The notes under the pieces were generated by a model. It saw only the letters and a list, made by a program, of their open reading frames with translations. It searched no databases and had not been told where the DNA came from. This document shows, piece after piece, positions 32,588-41,643 of a stretch of 64,000 bases of DNA (positions are counted from its first letter, which is position 1; each line of letters begins with the position of its first letter). Origin of the DNA: Paenibacillus sonchi (GTDB lineage Bacteria > Bacillota > Bacilli > Paenibacillales > Paenibacillaceae); contig NZ_CP068595.1 in NCBI RefSeq assembly GCF_016772475.1, positions 1,984,001-2,048,000 of the forward strand, given 5' to 3'. The translations under genes and the position numbers were made by a program.

Positions 32588-33241
32588 ATGATAGAATGTA
32601 TACTGTTTGATCTGGACGGAACGATTGTAAATACCAACGAGCTGATTATCAGCTCGTTCATGCACACACTGAAGGAGAATAATCTGCCCCCGCTGACCCG
32701 GGAGCAGATTATTCCCTATATGGGGACTACGCTGCATCAGCAGTTGAGTGCTTTTTCCGGCCTGGAAGATACCAGCGCGCTGGAGCTGTCTTACCGTTCC
32801 TATAATTATGCTCACCACGATGAGCTGATTGGCTCTTTTCCCCATGTGAATGAGACAATGGAGGAGCTTGCGGGCCGCGGCATCAAGCTGGGGATTGTGA
32901 CGACCAAGATTCGTCCAACCACAATCAAGGCGCTGGAGATGTTCGATCTGCTGAAGTACATGGAGACCATCGTGACAGTTAACGATGTAGTTCAGCCAAA
33001 GCCTCACGCAGAGCCGGTTCTGAAGGCTGTCAGCAACCTCGGCGTTGACCCGCGGAGAACACTGATGGTTGGAGACAGCCCTGTCGATATCCAGTCCGCC
33101 AAAGCGGCTGGGGTCCGTGTAGCTGCGGTAGCCTGGTCGCTAAAAGGTGAAGACGTACTGCGCAAATATGAGCCCGATTATATCATCCATGATATGAAGG
33201 ACATCTTCGGTATCGTGGACCAGGGGACGATGGAACCGTGA
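32588..33241 (+). CDS. ppaX: Pyrophosphatase PpaX
   Basis: A 217-residue HAD-superfamily phosphatase. Motif I is LFDLDGTIVNT with the nucleophile Asp, motif II is the Thr in GIVTTKIRP, and motif IV is LMVGDSPVDIQSA. In Bacillus PpaX hydrolyses the pyrophosphate produced when HprK uses its phosphorylase activity, which explains the linkage to hprK. The ribosome site (AAGGAG) lies within the end of lgt. The stop overlaps the yvoF start. Confidence 0.93.
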   Translation: MIECILFDLDGTIVNTNELIISSFMHTLKENNLPPLTREQIIPYMGTTLHQQLSAFSGLEDTSALELSYRSYNYAHHDELIGSFPHVNETMEELAGRGIKLGIVTTKIRPTTIKALEMFDLLKYMETIVTVNDVVQPKPHAEPVLKAVSNLGVDPRRTLMVGDSPVDIQSAKAAGVRVAAVAWSLKGEDVLRKYEPDYIIHDMKDIFGIVDQGTMEP

Positions 33242-33762
33242 GAAGAGTAACCCGCTATCCCGTGGAAGGGCACAACTCCCTTTGGTACATCTACCGCACG
33301 GTCAGCCCGTGGAAAGGTGTGCGTAATTTTATCTTTATACAGATTGCCCGTTATTGTCCGATTCTGCCGGTTAAGAACTGGATATACCGTAACGTCCTGG
33401 GCATGAAGGTGGGCAAGCACACTGCGTTTGGGCTGATGGCGATGGTAGATGTATTTTTCCCGGAAAAGATTACGGTGGGCGAAAACTCTGTGATCGGCTA
33501 TAATACCACAATTTTGGCCCATGAATACCTGATCAAGGAATACCGGCTGGGTGAAGTCATTATCGGCGAAAATGTACTGATTGGTGCCAATACGACGATT
33601 CTTCCTGGCGTAATCATCGGAGATGGAGCAGTTATAGCGGCCGGATCAGTAGTGCACAAGGATGTGGCGGCAGGTTCCTTTGTCGGGGGCAACCCGCTTA
33701 GGGAGCTGCGTCCGTCGGCCAGGAATGATAGGGATGCCACCGAAGATAATGATGTTATGTGA
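33238..33762 (+). CDS. yvoF: Hexapeptide-repeat acyltransferase (YvoF-like)
   Basis: A 174-residue protein of the left-handed beta-helix acyltransferase family. Hexapeptide repeats run from about residue 80 to 155 (KITVGENSVIGYNTTI, GEVIIGENVLIGANTTI, GVIIGDGAVIAAGSVV). The start is GTG 33238, overlapping the ppaX stop by four bases, so translation is coupled. The position matches Bacillus yvoF after ppaX. The acyl acceptor is unknown. A long hairpin terminator follows. Confidence 0.88.
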   Translation: MRRVTRYPVEGHNSLWYIYRTVSPWKGVRNFIFIQIARYCPILPVKNWIYRNVLGMKVGKHTAFGLMAMVDVFFPEKITVGENSVIGYNTTILAHEYLIKEYRLGEVIIGENVLIGANTTILPGVIIGDGAVIAAGSVVHKDVAAGSFVGGNPLRELRPSARNDRDATEDNDVM

Positions 33763-33766
33763 AAGA

Positions 33767-33820
33767 CTGCCCTGCAGTATGGTTGCGTGCACTCACGCAG
33801 GAGCTGCGGGGCTTTGTTTT
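33767..33820 (+). terminator. Terminator after yvoF
   Basis: GCCCTGCAG pairs with CTGCGGGGC, with a nested inner stem TGCGTG/CACGCA, followed by TTTGTTTT. It ends the hprK cluster. Confidence 0.75.
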
Positions 33821-33986
33821 GGCAACAAAAATAGTCAAAGATTAAGCAACCTTTCAGTGTTCAGCAACGCGAGTGAAGCTGTTATACTTAAAGGGTAGGC
33901 GCGTATTCTGCATATGGGGCGTAATGCAGGTTTGATTATTTTTGAAAAAGGCACCTTAGGTGCGCAGTTATACAGGAGGAAATGGA

Positions 33987-35138
33987 ATGGGACAAAAGGA
34001 AAGAATTCCACAGCTGGATATATTTCGGGCAATTGCGATTTTTGCGGTGATTGCTATACATGCCACTTCACGCACACTCGCGGAGACACTGGACACCTCG
34101 ATGTTCCATCCGTTTCTGTTTATTAACAAGTTCAGCCAGTTTGCTGTGCCGTCGTTCGTCTTTTTGAGCGGATTCGTGCTGTTCTACAATTATATCGACC
34201 GGCCGTTAACGGGAAAAACACTGGGAAAGTTCTATAGCCGAAGACTGATTTATATTATTGTGCCTTATGTTGTGTTTTCGCTCATGTACTTTATCCTGAA
34301 AATGACCGCAGGCCATACCTGGAACCTGCCTCTGGATGAGATGGCCCACAAGCTTGGCAAATATCTGCTTACCGGGACAGCGTATACGCATCTGTACTAT
34401 ATTATTATCATTATCCAGTTCTATGTGCTGTTCCCGCTTATGTTATGGTGTCTGCAAAAGGTCCGGCGGCTTGCAGCCTGGGCCCCGCTGATCGGGCTGC
34501 TGCTGCAATGGGGATTCGTGCTGCTGAACAAATATATGACGAATCATGGATACTGGCACCTGTCCAAAGGGAGTCTGTCTATTACCTACTTCTCTTACTT
34601 TCTGCTCGGGGCGGCCATTGCAGTTTATTATGGAACCTTGAAACGATGGCTGATTCTTTCGCGTGAGGGTTGGCTTTCGGGTAAAGGACCCGGGTGGATT
34701 GCGCTGTGGGTACTATGGGCTGCTGCCGGGATTATACATGTGGAACTATGGTTCAACAGCTACACGAAGAAAACGGTGATTAACAGCCTGTGGTATGAGG
34801 GCTTCTCCAATCTTCATGCGCTGCTCTCCTGCATTGTGCTGCTGCAGCTGTCATTCCTGCTGTATGGCACAGGCCGGCGTGTGCTGAGCCGTATGCTGAT
34901 CTCTATCGGTGCCTGTTCTTTTGGGATCTATCTGCTTCATCCGGCACTGCTGTTCTTATACAGAAAGCTTCCGTTTCACGGGGGTTCACTTGCGTATACG
35001 GCAGCCATTGCCGGTGGATGGCTCGTAGCATTGCTAGGCTCCTGGCTCGTTGTAGCCGTGGTCTTCCGGTATGTGAAGCCGGCCTGGGTGGCCTTTGGCT
35101 CCGGACCGCAGAAGCCGCTGAAGAAAGTAGCCCTATAG
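33987..35138 (+). CDS. Membrane acyltransferase (acyltransferase 3 family)
   Basis: A 383-residue polytopic protein with about ten hydrophobic helices. The N-terminal motif QLDIFRAIAIFAVIAIHAT, followed by FINKFSQFAVPSFVFLSGFVLF, is characteristic of acyltransferase-3 (OafA/YrhL-like) proteins, which acylate cell-surface sugars or lipids. The frame begins at 33960, but AGGAGGA at 33974-33980 supports ATG 33987. It appears to be a single-gene unit, convergent with the gluconate genes. The substrate cannot be deduced. Confidence 0.85.
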   Translation: MGQKERIPQLDIFRAIAIFAVIAIHATSRTLAETLDTSMFHPFLFINKFSQFAVPSFVFLSGFVLFYNYIDRPLTGKTLGKFYSRRLIYIIVPYVVFSLMYFILKMTAGHTWNLPLDEMAHKLGKYLLTGTAYTHLYYIIIIIQFYVLFPLMLWCLQKVRRLAAWAPLIGLLLQWGFVLLNKYMTNHGYWHLSKGSLSITYFSYFLLGAAIAVYYGTLKRWLILSREGWLSGKGPGWIALWVLWAAAGIIHVELWFNSYTKKTVINSLWYEGFSNLHALLSCIVLLQLSFLLYGTGRRVLSRMLISIGACSFGIYLLHPALLFLYRKLPFHGGSLAYTAAIAGGWLVALLGSWLVVAVVFRYVKPAWVAFGSGPQKPLKKVAL

Positions 35139-35170
35139 CTTAAGTACAAGATGAAATCATATGAACAAGT

Positions 35171-35264
35171 AGAAACGGCTACGCCGTCCTTATTAGGACG
35201 GTACCCGTTTCAGCGAGAAATAGAAGGATAATTTGTAGCGTGAAGCATAGAAATTCTTATATTT
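35171..35264 (-). repeat. Dispersed ~100-nt hairpin element, copy 2 (inverted)
   Basis: On the plus strand it begins GAAACGGCTACGCCGTCCT, paired with AGGACGGTACCCGTTTC, and continues AGCGAGAAATAGAAGGATAA...GTAGCGTGAAGCATAGAAATT. Its reverse complement aligns over about 95 bases with copy 3 at 53016-53112: ATAAGAATTT, CTT, CGCTA, TTATCCTT, CTCGCTGAAACGG. It lies between convergent genes. Confidence 0.75.
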
Positions 35265-35314
35265 TAAAAAAGCGCCGACTTGCCCGCAATTTTGCGGTTT
35301 GGTCGGCGTTTTGT
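35265..35314. terminator. Bidirectional terminator between the acyltransferase and gntK
   Basis: AAAAAAGCGCCGAC pairs with GTCGGCGTTTTGT, with a nested CCGC/GCGG hairpin. A runs on one side and T runs on the other let it serve both convergent genes. Confidence 0.8.
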
Positions 35315-35338
35315 ATAAGGACGGAAGCAGCCGGATTC

Positions 35339-36883
35339 TTATTCCCCGGCCTGCTCCCGCTGAAATTCGGCGATGGCCTGATACTGGCTCTCCAGGCTGC
35401 GGAATAGGGAGATATAGATGGGCAGCAGCTGCTTGTAGACACGGGCGTGCTCCTTCACCGGCTGATGCTGATGGGTAGAGCCGATCATGCTGAATACAAT
35501 GTCAAAGGAGTCTGTGCGTCCGGTCGCGTAAAGGCCAAGCACGACCGCGCCCAGACAAGAGCTTTCGAAGCTCTCCGGAATGACAACCTCCTGGTCGAAA
35601 ATATCGGCCATCATCTGCCGCCACAGTGAGGAGCGGGCAAAGCCGCCGGTGGCATGAATTTTGGCAGGCCGCCCGATCTGCTCCTCCATGGCCAGCAGTA
35701 CGGTGTACATATTGAAGATGACTCCCTCCAGCACGGAGCGGATCATATGCTCCTTGTGGTGATTCATCGTCAGCCCGAAAAAGGAGCCCCGGGCATCGGG
35801 ATTCCACAGCGGTGCGCGTTCTCCGGTCAGGTAGGGATGAAAGAGCAGGCCATTGCTGCCCGGCGGCACCTGCTCGGCAATCCGCGTCAGCACCTCATAG
35901 GGGTCAATGCCAAGGCGCTTCGCTGTCTCAACCTCGGAGGCGGCGAACTCATCCCGGACCCAGCGGAAGAGCAGGCCGCCATTGTTCACCGGGCCGCCGA
36001 TGACCCAGTGCTTCTCGGTCAGGGCATAACAGAAGATCCGTCCCTTGGGATCGGTAAGCGGACGGTCCACGACCGTGCGGATGGCTCCGCTGGTGCCGAT
36101 TGTGGCAGCGACGACCCCCGGCTTAATGGCGCCGACACCAAGATTGGAGAGTACACCGTCGGTGGCTCCTACAATAAAAGGTGTAGACGGCAGCAGTCCG
36201 AGCTGCTCAGCCATCCCCGGCAGCAGCCCCTGCATGATCCGGGTGGTGGGAACAGGTTTGGAGAGACGCTCTGCAGTAATGCCGGCAATATGCAGAGCTT
36301 CAGCATCCCAGTCGAGCTGCTGCAAATTGAACATGCCTGTGGAAGAGGCAATGGAATAGTCTATGACGTATTCACCGAAAAGCTTGGCGAAGATATATTC
36401 TTTGATGGAAATGAATTTGTCTGTCTGGCGGAACAGCTCCGGCTGTTCCTCGCCCAGCCACATCAGCTTCGTGAGGGGAGACATGGGGTGGATGGGCGTA
36501 CCTGTACGCAGATACAGCTCATGGCCGCCCAGTTCGTCCCGCAGGCGGGCGGCACAGGCGGCGCTGCGGTTATCTGCCCAGGTAATGCAGGGCGTCAGAG
36601 GATTGCCTGTACGGTCTACAGCAATCACACTGTGCATGGCGGAGCTGAATGACAGAAAAAGAACGGAATCCGGATGTACGGCACTGTCCTTCATTACCGT
36701 TGAAATAGTATGAAATACAGCGCTTAGGATTTGCTCCGGGTCCTGCTCTGCTACCGAAGGTGAAGGGGTGTGCAGCGGGTAGCCCTGATTCGCTTGAGCG
36801 GTGATTCTGCCATTTTCCTCAAAGAGAACAGCCTTTGTGCTTGTAGTTCCAATATCGACGCCGATCATATAGGATGTGCCCAA
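35339..36883 (-). CDS. gntK: Gluconokinase (FGGY family)
   Basis: A 514-residue sugar kinase that makes 6-phosphogluconate from gluconate. The N-terminal ATPase fold begins GVDIGTTSTKAVLFEENG, with a second phosphate-binding motif at FIVGATDGVLSNLGVGAIK and the FGGY C-terminal signature region around IHATGGFARSSLWRQMMAD. It starts at TTG 36883 behind AGAAGG on the minus strand. The gluconate assignment rests on the neighbours: gntP remnant, gntR and gnd. Length is normal, so unlike gntP and gnd this gene appears intact. Confidence 0.93.
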   Translation of the reverse strand: MGTSYMIGVDIGTTSTKAVLFEENGRITAQANQGYPLHTPSPSVAEQDPEQILSAVFHTISTVMKDSAVHPDSVLFLSFSSAMHSVIAVDRTGNPLTPCITWADNRSAACAARLRDELGGHELYLRTGTPIHPMSPLTKLMWLGEEQPELFRQTDKFISIKEYIFAKLFGEYVIDYSIASSTGMFNLQQLDWDAEALHIAGITAERLSKPVPTTRIMQGLLPGMAEQLGLLPSTPFIVGATDGVLSNLGVGAIKPGVVAATIGTSGAIRTVVDRPLTDPKGRIFCYALTEKHWVIGGPVNNGGLLFRWVRDEFAASEVETAKRLGIDPYEVLTRIAEQVPPGSNGLLFHPYLTGERAPLWNPDARGSFFGLTMNHHKEHMIRSVLEGVIFNMYTVLLAMEEQIGRPAKIHATGGFARSSLWRQMMADIFDQEVVIPESFESSCLGAVVLGLYATGRTDSFDIVFSMIGSTHQHQPVKEHARVYKQLLPIYISLFRSLESQYQAIAEFQREQAGE

Positions 36884-36998
36884 TTCTCAGACCTTCTTTC
36901 TGATGAAAATAAGGAAAGCGGGCCGGGTACCTGCAGCCGCCCCGTTCCGCTATCCTGATATGCTAGAGATGTAAAAAGTATAAGGTATTGGCAGTGCT

Positions 36999-37471
36999 TT
37001 AGACAAAGATGCTGAGAATCATGATGAAGGTTAAACCCACTACGGACAGAATGGTTTCCATCACCGTCCATGATTTTAAGGTCTGTACGACAGACATGCC
37101 GAAAAATTCTTTGATCATCCAGAAGCCGGGGAGTTTCCGGACGCTTTTGGCGGCAAATTGCTCAGCCAGCTCTCTGGGAGGCTCCACGCATATCCGTTTG
37201 CCTATGAATTTACCGAATAACGGTCCGGCAATAATCGCCGTGGGCAGACCTACAATAATAGAATACAGAATGGTGGACAAGCCGGCCAGAATCGGGATTC
37301 CGATTTGCAGGAGCGGCATTTTTGTTTTGCGTGCCACCATAAAGACGACGGGGATCAGCAGAATTAAGCCAACTTCAAAAATCTGGCGATAAGCATAACC
37401 AGAAAAACAATGAAAAGCAATGTCCAGATAAGCATTGTCGCATTATGACTAAGTCCAAATAAACTATCCAT
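36999..37471 (-). pseudogene. gntP: Gluconate permease GntP, remnant with three internal deletions
   Basis: GntP permeases have about 450 residues; only about 155 codons remain. From ATG 37471 (GGAGGA upstream) the frame gives SHNATMLIWTLLFIVFLVML and stops after IARFLKLA. The segment FEVGLILLIPVVFMVARK then follows in another frame directly at a T5 run, a jump of roughly 100 residues. Further on, ILAGLST is joined to ILYSIIVGLPTAIIAGP, skipping the HG-PPHPGP loop, and RKLPGF is joined to WMIKEFFGMS, skipping most of the C-terminal half. The true C-terminus is present. Two of the three joins keep frame. The product cannot be a functional transporter. Confidence 0.85.
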
Positions 37472-37533
37472 AGTGAACGTGTCCTCCTATGGTGGTTTCA
37501 CGTGTAGCCAATAGCTTAAGTTGTAGGATAACC

Positions 37534-37551
37534 AGATTGAGCGCTTTCAAT
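37534..37551. promoter_or_regulatory. Possible CcpA (cre) site upstream of gntP
   Basis: ATTGAGCGCTTTCAAT contains the half-site AGCGCTTTCA of the catabolite-responsive element, with a weaker other half. CcpA control would fit a gluconate operon. Low confidence because only one half matches well. Confidence 0.35.
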
Positions 37552-37568
37552 AAAATGATCCATTTGTA

Positions 37569-37584
37569 TACTTGTCGACAACAT
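37569..37584. promoter_or_regulatory. Second GntR operator candidate
   Basis: TACTTGTCGACAACAT, between gntR and gntP, matches 12 of 14 positions of the operator ACTTGTATACAAGT found upstream of gnd. Confidence 0.5.
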
Positions 37585-37623
37585 AATTGAAACAAAGGCG
37601 GGCCTTTGCTGAAAGAAGAGTAT

Positions 37624-38295
37624 TCAGGGAAGGCTGCGAATCAGCGTTTCTCCAGAGTCGGCGAAATACTCCTGAACCACCTTGTGAATAGTCTCAGGAT
37701 CTCCTGAACGAAGGGCCTCTACAACCGTCCGGTGTTTATCTGCCACCCAATTCATGCGTGCTTCCCCGAGGGTGAAGCCTTTTTCTGTAGTAATCAGAAT
37801 GACAGTCATCACGATGTAGCGGATACTGTTCCACAAGTGAAGAATCCGGGTATGATTGGCTTCTGTGACAATAGCTTCGTGAAAAGAAAAGTCCTGGAGC
37901 GCAAATTCCACATAATCATTGTGTTTGACGGCCAGCTTCATCTTGTCGATGGATTGTTCAAGCTGCTGGATTAAGGCATCCTGTATATTAACAGCCAGTC
38001 TTTGCTGGGCGAAACTCTCGATGAGGTACCGTACATCATACAACTCTTTGACGTCCTTGATATTCAGGCCCACCACTACGGCCCCCATTCTTTCCAGACG
38101 GATCAATCCCTCGCCAGACAAGGATTTAAGCGCTTCCCGGACAGGAGAACGGCTGGTGCCAAAATCGGCAGCAATCCGGTTCTCGGAAAGCACCTCGCCC
38201 GGTTTGATGTGTTCATTAATAATTTGCAGCCTGAGTTCACAGGCAATCGATTCTCCAAGGGAGGCTCCTTGCAGCCAAGTGGCAGGATAATGCAT
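37624..38295 (-). CDS. gntR: GntR family repressor of gluconate genes
   Basis: A 223-residue FadR-subfamily regulator. The N-terminal winged helix-turn-helix contains ENRIAADFGTSRSPVREALKSLSGEGLI near residues 40-70. The all-helical FCD ligand-binding domain covers residues 85-215 with candidate metal-binding positions (Asp/His in DFSFHEAIV and the later DKHRTVVEAL). Its gene lies between gnd and gntP, and the operator next to gnd is nearly identical to the Bacillus GntR operator, supporting control by gluconate or 6-phosphogluconate. It starts at ATG 38295 behind GAGGAG. Confidence 0.92.
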   Translation of the reverse strand: MHYPATWLQGASLGESIACELRLQIINEHIKPGEVLSENRIAADFGTSRSPVREALKSLSGEGLIRLERMGAVVVGLNIKDVKELYDVRYLIESFAQQRLAVNIQDALIQQLEQSIDKMKLAVKHNDYVEFALQDFSFHEAIVTEANHTRILHLWNSIRYIVMTVILITTEKGFTLGEARMNWVADKHRTVVEALRSGDPETIHKVVQEYFADSGETLIRSLP

Positions 38296-38431
38296 GAAAA
38301 ACGACTCCTCTATGTGATTAGTTGTAAGCTAAGTCCTGGCATTCCCTTAATTTTAGCATACAATGTCTTCACGGTTCCATCAGTTTAACATGCATTTTGT
38401 CCTGCACGGAGCTCATTTTGCAGTTATGAGG

Positions 38432-39333
38432 TTATTGTTCCCCCTGCACAACGGCGTGGCCGCCGAATTCATTGCGGAGGGCGGCGACTACTTTGCCATG
38501 GAATGTATCGTCCTCCAGGGAACGGTACCGCATCAGAAGCGACAGGGCAATAACCGGTGTGCTGGTTTCAAGATCAAGAGCGGTTTGGACCGTCCATTTT
38601 CCTTCTCCGGAGCTGTGCATCACCCCGCGGATTCCGGAGAGCTTCGGATCTTTGGCAAAAGCATTCTGCGCAAGCTCCATCAGCCAGCCGCGGATTACAG
38701 AGCCGTTTGACCACAATTGTGCGACATTCTCATAGTTATAGTCAAAACTGCTTTTCTCCAGCAGCTCAAAGCCCTCGGCAATCGACTGCATCATCCCGTA
38801 CTCAATGCCGTTGTGGATCATTTTCAGAAAATGGCCGCTGCCGCTTTCCCCGAGTAGAGATAACCCCGCTCCACTGCCAGATCGCGGAATAAGGGCTCAA
38901 TTACTGTGAATACTTGAGCATCACCGCCAACCATGAAACAAGCACCATGCTCTGCGCCTTCCGTTCCCCCGGATGTGCCGGCGTCGAATAAATAAATGCC
39001 CCGATCACGCAGCTTCCCTGCGCGCACGATGGATTCTTTATAATGGGAATTCCCGCCGTCGATGATGATATCGCCTGCTTCAAGCAGCCCGGCAAGGGTG
39101 TCAATAACTCCTGTTACGATCTCTCCGGCCGGAACCATGACCCATAGAATTCTGGGATGCTCCAGCTTCGTGACCATATCCTCCAGGGATGAAGCGGGAA
39201 GCGCCCCGTGCTCAGCCAATTGCAGTCCCCTTTGCGGATTGATATCGCTTACCACAAGATCATGCCCATGGTTCAGCAGGTTCAGTGCCAGGTTGTAACC
39301 CATCTTGCCCAGTCCGATCATACCCAATTTCAA
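38432..39333 (-). pseudogene. gnd: 6-phosphogluconate dehydrogenase, frame broken at a G4 run
   Basis: The enzyme oxidises 6-phosphogluconate to ribulose 5-phosphate. The N-terminal part has the Rossmann motif LGMIGLGKMGYNLALNL and IIDGGNSHYKES. The frame is lost after GYLYSG at the C4/G4 run 38848-38851. The other frame continues with ESGSGHFLKMIHNGIEYGMMQ, the catalytic Lys-x-x-x-Asn region. One added G gives a continuous 300-residue protein, the length of the short GntZ-type enzymes. It starts at TTG 39333 behind AAGGAGTG. First gene of the gnt operon after the GntR operator. Confidence 0.9.
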
Positions 39334-39374
39334 TGCCGTTCACTCCTTAACAAAATATAGTGATTAACTTGTGT

Positions 39375-39388
39375 ACTTGTATACAAGT
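39375..39388. promoter_or_regulatory. GntR operator
   Basis: ACTTGTATACAAGT is a perfect 14-bp palindrome and matches the Bacillus GntR operator ATACTTGTATACAAGTAT at its core. It lies within about 15 bases downstream of the predicted transcription start of the gnd-gntR-gntP-gntK operon, a position suited to repression. Confidence 0.85.
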
Positions 39389-39396
39389 TAGTTTGT

Positions 39397-39425
39397 ATCT
39401 TACTACTGCGGTTATACTTTGTAAA
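39397..39425 (-). promoter_or_regulatory. Promoter of the gluconate operon
   Basis: On the minus strand, TTTACA (39425-39420), a 17-base spacer and TAAGAT (39402-39397). The start would fall near 39390, immediately before the operator. Confidence 0.55.
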
Positions 39426-39536
39426 GAGTAATTATGTAAGCGGTTCATATTCAGGTGAATGAAGGCACAATATATAAAAATCTTAACTTCACTCTATATG
39501 TAAGCAATTAATGCTATTCTATATAGCAAAGGTTAA

Positions 39537-39565
39537 TTGACGTAAAGGATGGTCCGTGATACGAT
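39537..39565 (+). promoter_or_regulatory. Promoter of the histidine operon
   Basis: TTGACG at 39537-39542, a 17-base spacer and TACGAT at 39560-39565, about 75 bases before hisZ. No T-box (AGGGTGGNACCGCG) or leader peptide was found in the rest of this 314-base gap. Confidence 0.55.
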
Positions 39566-39647
39566 ATTGCCACTGCTTTACTTTGCTACCACTTTACCAT
39601 AATAAAGTGTTCGTCTACATTATTGAAGATATCTGATGAGGTGACCA

Positions 39648-40870
39648 ATGAAGATGTCCAAACCCAAGGGATTTGAGAAGCCGGCCGGCGTGCGTGACTA
39701 TCTCCCGCGTGCAGTGGCCAAGCTGCGCAAGATTGAGAAGGATGTGCTGCACTGCATGAGCCGCTGGGGGTACCGGCAGATGATTACGCCCACTTTGGAA
39801 TACTACGATACGGTCGGCGTGGCCAGCTCCACATCGGACCAGAAGCTCTATAAATTGCTTAACAACCGCGGGCAGGCCCTGGTGCTGCGCTCCGAGATGA
39901 CAGCGCCGGTGGCGCGAGTGGTTTCTTCTCTGTTAAAAGATGAGCCGCTGCCGCTCCGCTTATCTTATCACGCCAACGTGTTCCGGGCGATTGAGGAGGA
40001 AGCGGGGCGGGAGGCGGAATTTTTCAGACCGGGGTTGAGCTGGTCGGAGACGATTCACCGGAGGCGGATGCCGAGGTTGTGGCGCTGGCAATTTCCTCGC
40101 TGCAGGCAGCCGGTGTGAAGTCTTTCAAAATCGCCATGGGGCATGTCGGCTTCCTTGACGGGCTGTTCCAAGAGGCGGTTGCCGGTCTTCCTGACGCACA
40201 GGAAGAGCTTAAGAGCCATCTGCTGAACCGCGATTATGTGGCGTTCCGCGAGACGCTGCGGCGTCTGGAGCTGTCCGAGGCGCAGAAGAATGAGCTGGAC
40301 GGGCTGCTGCGGCTGCGGGGAGGCAAGGAAATCTGCGGCCAGGCGCTTGAGCTCAGCAGTCATCCGCTGGCCCGGGCCTCCATTGAGCATCTATGCAAGG
40401 TGTGGGAAGTGCTGGTGTCATACGGGGTTTCACAGCATGTGCTGATTGACCTGACGATGATTGGCGACTTCTCCTATTATACAGGCATGACCTTCGAGGG
40501 CTACGCCTCGGAGCTGGGATTTCCGGTATGCAGCGGCGGACGTTATGACAATCTGCTGCAGCAGTTCGGACGCCCGGTTCCTTCGACGGGCTTCTCCTTG
40601 AAGACGAACCGTATTCTGGACGGTGTATCCGGTGTGCCGGAAGAGGAAGAGCTGCCGATTCTGATCCAGTATGACGCTCCAAGGCGCAAAGAAGGCCTGG
40701 CGGAGGCGGCGCGGCTGCGGGCTGAAGGGCATGTGGTAGTGACGCGGCTGGCGGCAGAGCCCGGCGATCTCAAAACGGTGAAGCGTCTGGACACGGATAC
40801 GGTTGAAGCGGAGGGCGACAAGTACGGGGAGATTTATACGTTTGTGTCTTTTGTCAGCGAGCATGGCTAA
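39648..40870 (+). pseudogene. hisZ: HisZ, ATP phosphoribosyltransferase regulatory subunit, frame broken at a T5 run
   Basis: HisZ is a HisRS-like protein needed by short-form HisG. The N-terminal part (KPAGVRDYLPRAVAKLRKIE, YRQMITPTLEYYD, LRSEMTAPVARVV) is a class II synthetase-like core. The frame shifts at the T run 40020-40024: one added T turns FFRPGLSW into FFQTGVELVGDDSPEADAE, joining smoothly to VVALAISSLQAAGVKSFKI. The repaired protein has 407 residues, near the family length. The C-terminal half contains YYTGMTFEGYASELGFP and GGRYDNLLQQFG. Since hisG here is the short form, HisZ should be essential for histidine synthesis, which makes a sequencing error plausible. Confidence 0.9.
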
Positions 40871-40964
40871 GAAGAGGGTGAACAAGATTACAGAATGAAG
40901 TGCCGAGCAGCAATCAGATTCGGCCTATAAGCAGGCAAGGATATGGAAATGGAGGTCTATGATC

Positions 40965-41621
40965 ATGTCGCAGATATTGAAGGTGGCCATGCCGAAAGGG
41001 CGGATTTACAATAAAGCGGCGGAGCTGTTCCGCCAAGCGGGACTGCCGATTCCGCCGGATGGCGAAGAGTCGCGCAAGCTGGTGATATCCTTGCCGGAAG
41101 CGGGAATGGAGTTCATCCTGGCCAAGCCGGTGGATGTGCCGACTTATGTGGAATATGGAGTAGCAGATATCGGCATTGTGGGCAAGGATGTGCTGCTGGA
41201 GGAGAACCGCGACGTCTACGAGCTGCTGGATTTGGGAATTGCGCGCTGCCGGATGTCGATTATCGGCCTGCCGAACTGGCAGCCGGGCATTCAGCAGCGG
41301 GTGGCGACAAAATACCCGAATGTGGCCTCGCGTTATTTCCGCGAACAGGGGCAGCAGGTGGAGGTTGTGAAGCTGAACGGCTCCATTGAGCTTGCGCCGC
41401 TGATCGGCCTTGCCGACCGCATCGTCGATATGGTGGAGACCGGACAGACGCTGAAGGATAACGGACTGGTGGAGATGAAGAGCATCTTCGAGATTACGAG
41501 CCGGCTTGTGGCCAACCGTGTAAGCTACCGGATGAAGAATGAAGAGATTCAGCAGCTGTGCGACCGCCTGCAGGCGGTTATCACCGGACCGGGACTGGCA
41601 ACAGGCGGAGTAGAGCGCTAA
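40965..41621 (+). CDS. hisG: ATP phosphoribosyltransferase catalytic subunit (short form)
   Basis: A 218-residue enzyme that joins ATP and PRPP in the first step of histidine synthesis. The core has [16 protein letters not shown], the PRPP-loop-like [14 protein letters not shown], and [20 protein letters not shown]. It lacks the C-terminal regulatory domain of long HisG, so it depends on HisZ. The frame allows ATG 40959, but GGAGGT at 40951-40956 gives a good spacer only to ATG 40965. It is followed by hisD with a 22-base gap. Confidence 0.97.
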   Translation: MSQILKVAMPKGRIYNKAAELFRQAGLPIPPDGEESRKLVISLPEAGMEFILAKPVDVPTYVEYGVADIGIVGKDVLLEENRDVYELLDLGIARCRMSIIGLPNWQPGIQQRVATKYPNVASRYFREQGQQVEVVKLNGSIELAPLIGLADRIVDMVETGQTLKDNGLVEMKSIFEITSRLVANRVSYRMKNEEIQQLCDRLQAVITGPGLATGGVER

Positions 41622-41643
41622 GGAGCAAAAGGGGGAAGCAGCG

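Noticed and set aside
39428..39450. ATGTAAGCGGTTCAT as a CcpA site near the gnt promoter
   Set aside because: One base too short to fit the catabolite-responsive element consensus on both halves.
39426..39647. A T-box or His leader peptide before hisZ
   Set aside because: The AGGGTGGNACCGCG motif, specifier hairpin and His codon run are all absent.
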